Assembly (NCBI GenBank): GCA_965153355.1
Contig: OZ231128.1
Coordinates: forward strand, 24,862,001 to 24,926,000
Direction: 5' to 3'
Length of the DNA: 64,000 nt
From: Flaccisagitta enflata
Taxonomy: Eukaryota > Chaetognatha > Sagittoidea > Aphragmophora
The translations under genes and the position numbers were made by a program. Under the pieces are notes generated by a model. The model was given only the letters and a program-made list of their open reading frames with translations. It searched no databases and was not told where the DNA came from. Numbering within the stretch: the first letter of the stretch is position 1; every line of letters starts with the position of its first letter. Below, one piece after another: positions 22,670 through 33,201 of this stretch.

Positions 22670-22886
22670 AAAGCGGAAGCGGAAGCGGAAGCGGAAGCGG
22701 AAGCGGAAGCGGGTGGAAGCGTTAGTTTGAGCATGGAAACGGAAGCGGAAGTGCAATTTTGAAATCAAGTGGAAGCGGAAGCGAAGCGAGAACTTTTTTT
22801 GATGCCTAATATAATGAAAGCGGGAGCGGAAGCGATTGGACAAAATCAAGGGCTTCCGCTTCCGCTTCCGCTTCCGCTTCCGCTTG
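22670..22886. repeat. Inverted hexanucleotide arrays (GCGGAA)n and (TTCCGC)n
   Basis: About eight GCGGAA units at 22672-22712, degenerate GGAAGCG units between, and the complementary CTTCCG array at 22853-22884. The two arrays can fold into a long GC-rich hairpin. The repeat frames are artefacts. Confidence 0.9.
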
Positions 22887-22994
22887 CATTTCAGATTCTG
22901 ACAATATTTTGACAATAATCATGTCAGTTTTTGTGGTACTTAGTGGTACTCAGTATAACTTATTCATCTTTTATTGTTTCTTTCTTCTCTTGGT

Positions 22995-23490
22995 GCTATT
23001 ATTTTTAGTCGCGTGCACGCGACTCTACAACCCGCTTTGTCCGTCGGTCGGTTGGGCGGTTGGTTAGTCACAGTTTACTTTTTTTATGATTTTATTACTT
23101 TGACCTCACTGCTCCTGCCTAAATGGTCTGGTGACCTCAAATATGGCCCCTGCCCACCCGCAGCCGTGTATCCAGCCTTGTTTCCTTATTGCTTTTGTAT
23201 ATTTTTAGTTGCTGACACGCAACTCTATAAGAGGCCTTGTCCGTCCGTCCGTTGGTTGGTTGGTCCGTAACCACGAGGTAAAAAGTGAGAAAACGCGCAT
23301 TTCCGCCCCTGCCCATCCGTCCGCAACTGATGGCCGTGTATCCGGCCTTGTTCCATCATCTGTTTGTTTCTGTTGGTCTAGCCTTTTATCCTTCTTTTAC
23401 TTTATCTGACTTTTTAGTCGCGTGCTACGCGACTCTACAACCCGCTATGTCCGTTGGTTGGTCGGTCGGTCGGATGGTTGGTCGGTCGGT
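22995..23490 (-). mobile_element. Three hairpin-family copies in inverted orientation
   Basis: On the minus strand, hairpins (GTCGCGTGCACGCGACT at 23011-23029, GTTGCGTGTCAGCAACT near 23208-23225, GTCGCGTAGCACGCGACT near 23417-23435) are each preceded by GACAAAGC-type and GACC microsatellite segments. For the first two, a GGGCAGGGGC and AACAAGGCCGGATACACGG module follows on the far side. Confidence 0.75.
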
Positions 23491-23494
23491 CCCC

Positions 23495-24040
23495 TTTTGG
23501 GCAGCTGCCCTGAAGGGGCCGATGACCTATCTCACATAGGGGAAATTTCTCCTTCTCCTTCTCCTTCTCCTCCGTTTCCCCCCTCGAGGCCCAAATCCTA
23601 GTCTCGAGGCCCAAATCCCAGCCTTGAGGCTCAAATCCCAGCCTCAGGGCTCAAATCCCAGCCTTGCGGCACAAAACCCAGCCTCGAGGCTCAGACCAAA
23701 GCCTCAAGCTCAAATCCCAGCCTCAAGGCTCAAATCCCAGCTTCAAGGCTCAAATCATAGTCTCGAGCCCCAAATCCTAGCCTCAAGGCTAAAATCCCAG
23801 CCTCCAAGCTCAAATCCCAGCCTTGAGGCTCAAATCCCAACCTCAGGGCTCAAATCTCAGCCTTAAGGCCCCAAATATAGCCTCTAGGCTCTAATTCAAT
23901 CCTTGAGGTTTGAATAAAAACAGCATAGGTCATTGGTCCTTTGGGGCGCTGCCCCTCTAACCACCTCACACCCCACAAACACTCATGGGAGCCTTGTTTT
24001 ATGACCATCCTTTGCTTTTGCGACTTTTTTACTTTTTCGC
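23495..24040. mobile_element. Minisatellite-cored element with about 20-bp units
   Basis: GGGCAGCTGCCCTGAAGGGG and CCGATGACCTATCTCACATA lead into CTTCTCC tracts and about 15 units of GAGGCTCAAATCCCAGCCT, then CATAGGTCATTGGTCCTTTG and a degraded ACCATCCTTTGCTTTTGCGACT end. Confidence 0.75.
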
Positions 24041-24059
24041 GTTTTAGCTTTTTGAGCAT

Positions 24060-24150
24060 ACGGCTCCTGCCCAGATGCCCTGGTTACCCTCTCCAGCACT
24101 GCTCCTGCCCACCCGCACGCAACTAGGGTAGCCGTGTATCCGGCCTTGTT
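24060..24150 (-). mobile_element. Partial hairpin-family module (GGCCGGATACACGG end)
   Basis: On the minus strand, AACAAGGCCGGATACACGGC, then CGTGCGGGTGGGCAGGAGC and CGTATGC. The hairpin end is missing, and a CTGTCTGT run and a CT array follow instead. Confidence 0.55.
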
Positions 24151-24192
24151 TCTGTCTGTCTATCTCTTTCTGTCTGTCTGTATGTCTGTCTT

Positions 24193-24381
<189 letters not shown>

Positions 24382-24625
24382 CTCAGTCTGTCTATTTGTC
24401 TGTCGGGAAAATCTTGTTATTCAGATTTTTCTAAGTCGCGTTACTTAGAATTTAGCACTTTTCTCATAACCCAGATTCTATGTTATGAGAATTTTAAAAT
24501 TTTGTTATTTCTATTTTTATTTTTTTGTTATTTCTGTCTTTATTTTTGTTTTGTTATTTCTATTATTTCTATCTTTTTCTCATAATTCAGATTTTTCTCT
24601 AAATTCAGTGTTTTTGTCGCTCTTT

Positions 24626-24889
<264 letters not shown>

Positions 24890-25069
24890 CTTTGTGTGTA
24901 AATTTGTGTCTCTTTTTTTTTTTTCGCTCAATTGATTGACAGACTTACGATACGCTGGCGAGTCATCCAAGCAGGCCGGGCCAGAGAAATGGCGGGCCCC
25001 TCGCTCACTCCCTCGTGGCACAGTTGAAGTTCATGAGTATGTGTTCACGCTGTAGACGCGTTCGATAGG

Positions 25070-26545
25070 AACAATCGACTTTGTTGTCGCCAGTGGCCAT
25101 TGCATAACGACTTCTGTAGCAACGCCATTTCCGGTATTCTCCATGGCAACGTAACGCCATATTGGCGTCTTGATGGCGTTATTTGAGGTTTTTTTTTTGT
25201 CATTGCTGTCACTTTTTTCTCAATCTTTTTTACTCATTATGGTTTTTTTTGATCATTGAAAAAAAGAAACTAAAAATAGAAAAAATGCAGGGGTGTATAT
25301 AGTTGCACGACCTTTGATTTCTTTCCCCCCCCTGGTCCTTCGATTTTCTTCCCCGCGGGGCCAATCAACATATGATTTTCTTCCCCATATACCCCCTATA
25401 TAGTAACATATTGATTTAAATAGTGTGAAATAGTGTTGTAGTAACTAAATATTACATTTTAGTACTGCCAAAAGTGTAAAATCTTCTAATTTTTACATCT
25501 TTTCATTTTTCCACCCTTTGATTTCCTTCCCCATTTCCAAATCCTTTGATTTTATTCCCCCCCCTGCCGGGGGGGGGAATATGCAACTATATACAGGCCT
25601 GAAAAAATGTTATATAATGTGTTTATCATTAATAATGATTCTTTTTCATTTTTTATTTTTCATTTTTCATAATTCACTTTTCACTTTTCACTTAACACTT
25701 TTTAATTTTCATTTCTTACTTTTCACTTTTTATTATTTTTTATTTTTTATTTTTTTTTTTTTTTCACTTTTTAGTTTCAATTTTTTTTTTTTTTTACTTT
25801 ATGATTTTTTTCCTTTTTGATTTCTTTTCTTTTTGATTTTTTTCTTGTTTGACTTTTTTCCTTCTTGACTTTTTTCTTTTTTGATTTTTTTCTTTTTAAT
25901 TTTTCCACTTTTGATTTTTTAAATTTAGTTTTTTTTTTAACCTTTGATATCTAAGGTTTCATATCTAAATTCTAGTTTCATATACTTTAATCATCTATTA
26001 TTCAAAATTCTTATATAAAAGCATTCATATATTCCTTTTATCAAGAATGTTTTGATAGAAAATGACCAAAGTTTGAAAATGATCAATCATTCTCCAACAT
26101 GCTTAACATGAGATTTGATAACATCAATGTAACATATATGCTGAAACAATTCTCTTGGTTTTGGTCTCAGTCTCTCATAGAGAGATAACTACAGAGATAT
26201 AGACAGACAGACATACAGACAGACTGACAGACAGATACAAACATTCCGTTTTATGTTTATTAACTAGCTCTAAATAGCTTTGAATAGCTTCAAACAGTTG
26301 TAAATAACTTTTTATAGCTTTTGATAGCTTTTAATAGCTTTTGATAGCTTTTGATAGCTTTATAAAGCTTTAAATAGACCGTAACGACCAGAAACGAAGT
26401 CGTTATATGCAAAAATCGTAACTATAGTGTCTTTGATGCTATTGGGGAATAGCAAAACGTGACAAAAAACGGGTTTCCGAATTTTCTACGCAATCCGCGT
26501 GTTCTTGTGGCGACTCGCCACAAGAGCACGCTCATGTCTTCGGAA
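25070..26545 (+). mobile_element. Large dispersed element, copy A
   Basis: Segments match 45530-46680 in reverse complement: ATTGCATAACGACTTCTGTA plus CCATTTCCGGTATTC near the left end, a T-rich TTTTCACTTTTCA stretch, CAGTCTCTCATAGAGAGATA, GACA repeats, a tandem 10-bp TAGCTTTTGA array (26270-26370), and ACCAGAAACGAAGTCGTTAT through ACGCAATCCG at the right. No protein is encoded. An insertion with CCTTTGATTTCCTTCCCC motifs at about 25290-25610 is not seen in copy B. Confidence 0.8.
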
Positions 26546-26559
26546 CGATGATGTCTGAG

Positions 26560-26850
26560 AACAAGGCCGGATACTCGGCTACCCCAGACTCCAGTCGCGT
26601 GCGGGTAGGCAGGGGCTGTTTCCGAGGTCACCCTATCGTTTGGGCAGGAGCAGACGGGCCAAGGACAAAAAAAAAAAACAAAAAAGTAAAGTGTGACGGA
26701 CGGACGGACGGACGGACGGACGGACGGACGGACGGACGGACGGACGGAAGGACGGACGGACGGACGGACGGACGGACGGACGGACGGACGGACGGACGGA
26801 CGGACGGACGGACAAAGCGAGGTGTAGAATCGCGTAGCACGCGACTAAAA
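26560..26850 (+). mobile_element. Complete-looking hairpin element with (GGAC)n core
   Basis: The clearest copy. AACAAGGCCGGATACTCGGC; CAGTCGCGTGCGGGTAGGCA; GTTTGGGCAGGAGCAGA; an A-rich spacer; a 115-base GGAC microsatellite; GACAAAGCGAGGTGTAGAAT; and the hairpin TCGCGTAGCACGCGA followed by CTAAAAA. Frames over the core encode Arg-Thr-Asp-Gly repeats only. Confidence 0.75.
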
Positions 26851-27700
26851 AGCGGTGTAATTTCAAGTGGTCCGTAGCCCGGAGGCTTTTGACCCTATTT
26901 TGTAACATTAGCAGTAATGCTATTCTGTATTCACAAGGGCAGATTTCGTTATCAGACGGGTAGAACGACGGACTCACGGAGGGAGTGGTTAGTTATGTAA
27001 TATGTATTGCATGCGAGTCAGTGGACAAAAAAGGTGAGCGATTATGAATGAATAAATTATTCTTTTCTATGGAAAATTCATCACATTAGCAAAGTTTTAC
27101 TGGCGATGTAACACAAATAAATTCTGAATCCAAGATAAGAAAAGTCAGTTAATATTGAAAAAAAGTCAATTTTCAATGTTGCGTAATAGTTTTCATGAAT
27201 GGTTGATGGCATCAACTTGATGCACAGATAAAATTAATAAATCCATGAATATGGGAAATGATGATCAAGTTACGCGTTCAGCATAAACTGTTCATTTTTA
27301 GTTTTATATGTTTTATTGCGTATTACAACTTGTTACACACCAAATTATGCATCCTTGATATAGAGACATTAGAGCGATATGGATGCAAATGTAATATCTT
27401 AAGGAGTCCGTTTTCCAATCGTATCCCGTGGTAAAGATTCACTAGCTTTACAGTATTCATAAAATGAATGACCATTTTTCTATTTTTATATGCAAGAATC
27501 TTGTTTTACACAACTCGTGACTTATTCAAGTCGGCATCTTGCAAGGGAGAACATATCACCTTTTTCGTTGCTCTGCGGAAGGATGCCATCGGGAAAATCA
27601 TTTAACAGAAAAGACTAAAATAGAAATGACATGAAAGGCGAAGGGGAAATATAATCAAACAAGGCCAACACCTATAAGTCGTGTGCGAGATTTACAGGGT
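26850..27700. other. Single-copy-looking AT-rich DNA
   Basis: No array, inverted repeat or convincing frame seen between the hairpin element and the 10-bp repeat. Confidence 0.4.
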
Positions 27701-27704
27701 AAGA

Positions 27705-27925
27705 AGGACTTAGAATGACTTAAAATGACTTAGAATGACTTAGAACGACTTAGAATGACTTAAAATGTCCAAAAAGGACTTAAAATGTCTAAAAAACCTA
27801 ACGACCAAAAATGACTTAAAATAACTTAAAATGACTTTGAATAACTTAAAATGACTTAGAATGACTCAAAATGACTTAGAATAACTATTAATGACTAAAA
27901 AAGACTTAAAATGACCTAAGAGTTG
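27705..27925. repeat. 10-bp tandem repeat (GACTTAAAAT)
   Basis: Degenerate tandem units of GACTTAAAAT or GACTTAGAAT. It resembles the AAAATGACCC array at 35760-36260. Confidence 0.85.
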
Positions 27926-27934
27926 ACGCTTTAT

Positions 27935-28090
27935 TATAAAAAAAGTAAAGTGTGACGGACCGACGGACGGACGGACCGACGGACCGACGGACGGACCGAC
28001 AAAGCGGGGTGTAGAGTCGCGTGCACGCGACTAACAAGGCTGGATACATGGCTACTCCAGTCGCGTGCAGTTGGGCAGGGGCAGTGCTCG
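27935..28090 (+). mobile_element. Hairpin-family element
   Basis: AAAGTGTGACGGACC microsatellite, GACAAAGCGGGGTGTAGAG, perfect hairpin AGTCGCGTGCACGCGACT, then AACAAGGCTGGATACATGGC and TTGGGCAGGGGCAG. The hairpin and next module share their junction. Confidence 0.75.
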
Positions 28091-28492
28091 AGACTCGAAC
28101 TCAAACTAGAAAGAAAATTTCCTCATAAAACCTAATAAGTAGCAATGTAAACGAAAAAAAAAATTTTTCCCCAAACCCCTAATGACCGGTACGAGTCGAT
28201 GCAGTATTGCAAGGGCTTTCATTTGATACCCCGTGACATAAACTTTTTATTATTTTATGTCCTTGCGACTGAAAATTCGAAAAATCGCCCTTTTGGATGT
28301 TTCTGCCTACTTTTTTGCAATCACCTCCTCTCTTTTCTTGAGCTAATCAATGTACAAGTTTTGCTAAAGAAGACTAGAAGCACATTTTTTAATCGGGTAA
28401 GAAGGGAAATTGATCATTTTCATTAAAAAATGCATTGAACGGCATTGCCAAAATAAATACTAGGAAAAGGCCCAACTACAAAAAAAAAAACT

Positions 28493-28640
28493 CATAACCA
28501 ATATAATAAGAAACAGCATTACGACTTTTACGATAAAGAAGAACAGTTAGTGTGTTTCTTCAAAACTTCATAACCAATATAATAAGAAACAGCATTACGA
28601 CTTTTACGATAAAGAAGAACAGTTAGTGTGTTTCTTTTTT
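28493..28640. repeat. 76-bp tandem duplication
   Basis: Two essentially identical copies starting at 28493 and 28569 (CATAACCAATATAATAAGAA through GTTAGTGTGTTTCTT). The lack of divergence indicates a recent duplication or an assembly effect. The rest of 28090-29110 shows nothing recognisable. Confidence 0.9.
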
Positions 28641-29117
28641 TATGGCGTCTAAGGGCGTCGTCGTGGAATGAAAACAAAAACAGATACGGAAGCACCAGGC
28701 TTTGGAGATATAAGGGCTGACTCAACTCGACTCAATGTTGCCTGGTTGGGCCATGACAACCCTAACTTCTAAGCTTCTTCAATTCTGATATTCTTAACTC
28801 TATTTTTTTGAAAAAAAAAATTAACCAAAGGATTATTTTGGCTATGAATGACTAGAAAACACTTCACTTGAATATAATTTAGCATTTAATATCGCTTGGG
28901 CTCATATTCAAGCCATGTATAAAATCCCGAAACAGCCTTTTTCGCTCGTTTCCCAAGGGGACCAAGTGATGATTACTTCTCTATAATAAGAGATATGTAG
29001 AAAAACCTTCTGCAAATAAAAAACGCACTTGCAGATTTTACAAATTATCTGTCTGCAAAACGTGACGCCTTCGTCCTCGTTGAAACCCCAAACTCTAAAG
29101 AGCTCAAACACGCCAAA

Positions 29118-29438
29118 AAAGTAACAAGTGACGCGGAGTCACAATATCGTTAGGGACGGGTGGGCAGGGGCAGCCAACCCCTATCGACACCCAACGCCCC
29201 TCCCAACGCCCCTGTTTTACACAGACACATACACAAAAAACTTCTGAAACACTTGTTTTCCCACTTTTCGACTTGTGCACACCGACGGACCAATGGACGG
29301 ATGGACGGACGGACAAATCCTCTCATAGAGTTGCGTGTCCGCAACTAAAATGGGGACCAACTGACCAACCGACCGACTGACCAACCGACCGACCAACCGA
29401 CCGACGGACCGACGGACCGACATAGCGGGGTTTAGAGT
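29118..29438 (+). mobile_element. Dispersed elements with GACGGAC and hairpin ends
   Basis: AACAAGTGACGCGGAGTCAC and GGACGGGTGGGCAGGGGCAG start a copy that ends in a GACGGAC run, GACAAATCCTCTCATAGAG and the hairpin GTTGCGTGTCCGCAACT with AAAA. A second GACC run with GACATAGCGGGGTTTAGAG stops abruptly where zinc-finger coding sequence begins at 29440. Confidence 0.65.
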
Positions 29439-29605
29439 TTTCCTGCGCAAATATGAGCTAGAAAAACATCAAGTTCATAGTGGAGTGAGACCACATTCAT
29501 GCTCCCACTGCGACAAGAAATTCGCCAGAAAGGCTGGGGTTAGAGAGCATGAGAAGACTCACATGGATAAAAAGCCGTTTGAGTGTAAACAGTGCGGGAA
29601 ATCGT

Positions 29606-30234
<629 letters not shown>

Positions 30235-30236
30235 CA

Positions 30237-30745
30237 CAGTAGATGTCGTCTAGACTTGGAAATACGGGGGAGCTCATAACCTCAGCATCAGTACAGTGAG
30301 AGGACTGATATTTTGCTAGTGTAATGTATAGACCCTAAGGGGTTGACGATGGGGTATGGCATCCCCCTACGGCTTACCTCACAAAAAAAACTTTTAGTAT
30401 AAAATATTAGGATCAATCACTTTTATGGCAGAATTTCAGCTTCATCTATTTGATTTAATTGCAAAACTAGCCTGGGATTCGAACCAGGAACTTCTAAAGA
30501 AATAAGTTAATCAAGAGGGATTTGAAGTCAAGCGAGTTAACCACTAGACCAATTCTGGCAGCTGCTTGAGCAGATCAAATTTGTTTTAGTGTATTCAAAA
30601 GAATTTTCCATCCACAGAGCTGCCATACCCCATCGTCAACTCTATAGGTCATAAGCATTATACAGACACAGTTTCATTTCATTGGCGCAAATGGTAGTTA
30701 GGATATGAGGGCCCCCGTATTTCCAAGTCTAGACGACATCTACTG
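30237..30745. mobile_element. Inverted-repeat element carrying a tRNA-like sequence
   Basis: CAGTAGATGTCGTCTAGACT at the left and its complement at the right form perfect outer arms of about 34 bases, with inner arms around GACGATGGGGTATGGCAT. Between them, on the minus strand near 30575-30470, is a tRNA-like stretch with a TGGTCTAGTGGTTAA box and a perfect GGTTCGAATCC box. Confidence 0.8.
30470..30575 (-). other. tRNA-derived sequence, not a functional tRNA
   Basis: A-box-like TGGTCTAGTGGTTAA and B-box GGTTCGAATCC are spaced as in a tRNA with a long variable arm, but the acceptor and T stems do not pair properly. It is probably a SINE-like or decayed tRNA relic inside the palindromic element. 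Confidence 0.5.
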
Positions 30746-30801
30746 TATCATGAAGACATTCACAAAGGAGTGAGACAACATGAATGTGTGGAATGTGGGA
30801 C

Positions 30802-30979
30802 AAAATTCATTAAGATGTCGCATCTGGATGAACATTACTAAGGATAGTTGTGATGGGTCCGGATTAAACACCAGTGAGAGCTGTGATGAAAAAATTCATT
30901 AAGATGTCGCATCTGGATGAACATTACTAAGGATAGTTGTGATGGGTCCGGATTAAACGCCAGTGAGAGCTCCAAAGGC
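30802..30979. repeat. 89-bp tandem duplication
   Basis: AAAATTCATTAAGATGTCGC starts at 30802 and again at 30891. The two units are nearly identical, including zinc-finger pseudogene sequence and CCAGTGAGAGCT at the end. Confidence 0.9.
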
Positions 30980-31203
30980 TCTCATCCTTAAGTAAGGTAG
31001 GGTTGTTGAGTAGTAATGTTGTCCAACTTTCATAAGAAGACTCATTCAGAAGAGAAAAGCCTTTGAATGCCTTGAGTGTGGTAAACGGTTCTACTCCAAC
31101 GGGAGGCTCAGAAAGCACAAAAAGAGGCATGGCGATCTTGCACCTCATGCTTGTTACAAATGCGGGAAGCAATTTCCTCATAAATCAAGCTTACAGCGGC
31201 ATA

Positions 31204-32195
31204 CAGGGTGTTTCACGCGTTTTGAGGTTTAAAGAATCGACATAACTTTTCTCCTAGAAAAGCTATTCCAATTCTGAAAAAAGGTCTGAATTGATCTTGA
31301 AGTGCAGTTTTTTTATGTCACCAATTTTTTGTATTTGCGCTTTTTACCTTGGGAGCTACAGGAGTTTAAAGTAAACAACATTATCCAGTTAACTAAACAT
31401 GGTAAAGAAAAAAATGGACAACTTCTTTTACTAGTTTCTGGTCAACTATTGGCCTGAACTACAGAAAATCCATGACTGTTTAAAAGCCCTGCAAAAAAAT
31501 TTCAAAATGCGACGTTGCTGGACATTGTAGCATCATTCATTTAGAAATGGCAAAAGATGGAAGAAAAAAATCACAGTTTAAAAAAATGCTCATTTCAATT
31601 TTTTTCCATCGAGAAATTTTTGCTCTTTGCTCTTTGTCAATTACGTAACTCAGGATTGTCTTAGCTACTCGATATCCATGAGCCAATTAAAGAGCTATGA
31701 ATTTTCTCTAAAATGGAGCCAAGAACCAATTTCTAACTTAATTCGTTTAATTCCTATGTTACAATAAAGATAACCCATGAAAATCAGGTGGTACTGACTT
31801 TCCTAATTCTTGACCACCTGTCTTCATTCTTCTGCCGTTTCTAAACGGATAGAGATATGACAACCAGCAAGGTCTCATTAGAAAGATCTTTCGCAGAGCT
31901 TCAAAATGGTCATGGATTTTGCTACGTTTTTCTTATTGCTTGGATGGGAAACACTAACAAACAAGTAGTTTGCTTTTTTTTGCCATAGTTATCCAGATTA
32001 AAGATGCAGGCTGGATATGGTTGTTTTTTTCAAACTTACATAGTGGGCATATTTAAAAGCGCAGGTATAAAAAATTGGTGACATAAAAAAACTTCACTTC
32101 AAGATCTACTCAGACCTTTTTTCAGATTTGGATTAGCTTTTCTAGGAGAAAAGCTATATCGATTCTTTAAACCTCAAAACGCGTGAAACACCCTG
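31204..32195. mobile_element. 992-bp terminal-inverted-repeat element with TA target duplication
   Basis: Arms of about 145 bases start CAGGGTGTTTCACGCG and end with the complement. TA flanks both sides (31202-31203 and 32196-32197), as for Tc1/mariner-type elements. No transposase frame is present. It split a zinc-finger His-x3-His motif: joining the flanks across one TA reads Gln-Arg-His-Met-Lys-Leu-His. Confidence 0.92.
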
Positions 32196-32776
32196 TATGA
32201 AACTACACGATGGAGAGAAATTGTTTGAATGTAACTTTTGCGAAAAGCGATATCAACTTAAGCCGGATCTTGTTAGGCATGAAAGGAGTCACGGGGAAAA
32301 GCAATATGAATGCAAAGATTGTGGAAATTGCTTTACCTCACGTGGCAGAATCAAGTCGCACATTTGCAGAAAAACGAGAGTCTGCTCGATGCCCGGAATT
32401 TGGGAAGATATATGCAGATAAAAACCTCCTCCGTCAACACCAGAGGATTCATCAGCTCGTGAAATCTTTCGCTTGCAGTTTAAACTAAAAGGCAATCTCA
32501 AGATTCATAGACTTACCCACATAGTCCATGGAGACCAACCCCGAATGTAACAAGTAATCTGCTTCTAGGCAAAAACTTACCCACAAAATCATTCAAGTGC
32601 TCTAAATATGATGAACAATTTGTGCATGCAGTTAGCCTCAAAAATCCTGAATTAATCTAACGCAACAACGAGTTATCACTCATTCTGACCGTTTGAAGAT
32701 GGCCTTACTGTATCTCAGTGTACCTGCCTGCGTGTCTGTCGGTCTGTATGGTCATGTTTCTCATTTTCTTATTCTT

Positions 32777-32777
<1 letters not shown>

Positions 32778-32828
<51 letters not shown>
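32778..32828. repeat. (CT)n microsatellite
   Basis: A short CT array about 30 bases upstream of a possible acceptor (CGCTTCCAG at 32858-32866). The 370 bases between it and the zinc-finger ATG could be 5' untranslated sequence but carry no firm signal. Confidence 0.93.
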
Positions 32829-32830
<2 letters not shown>

Positions 32831-33201
32831 CGTCTTCATCCTAACCATCGTTTGCCCGCTTCCAGCGTTCAGCTCTCGACGCTTCGATCACCTTGAAGAT
32901 CACCTGGTATAATCATGAATTGCCTCTGGTGGTTATACAGTTCAAGGTGATGTCGAGCCTTTCCACGTAGATAACCAAAAAAAGAAATACGCCCTCCAAT
33001 CTGTCTCTCAAAAATTCCTCGGTCTTCGCCTTGCTTCATCCTTATTACGCTTTACATAAACCCTCGGTTTTAAATCCATTTTCACACATCTTACTCCGAA
33101 TCTTTCACTAAATTGACAACGAAAAAACATTGATAAAAAACATTGATACATGTCAAAGTCATCAAAATACTGTCACCACTGAAATCAATTTGTTTCTCAA
33201 A

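Noticed and set aside
24935-25024. Minus-strand exon ending at a GTAAGT near 24945
   Set aside because: The donor-like sequence is good, but the frame is short, has no credible acceptor and runs into a TG array.
26690-26840. Arg-Thr-Asp-Gly and Pro-Ser-Val-Arg repeat peptides
   Set aside because: Produced by the GGAC tetranucleotide array inside a dispersed element.
28908-29040. Minus-strand peptide EVIITWSPWETSEKG, resembling the missing TRPM segment with WG
   Set aside because: The only open frame has the wrong phase for exon 3 and no donor before its stop. The resemblance covers only a few residues.
30470-30575. Functional tRNA gene
   Set aside because: Boxes are present but the acceptor and T stems do not pair, and the anticodon arm is poor.
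33130-33201. Zinc-finger protein starting at the upstream in-frame TTG
   Set aside because: A TTG start is unlikely in an animal gene. The ATG at 33202 is the first conventional start and the extra residues have no domain.
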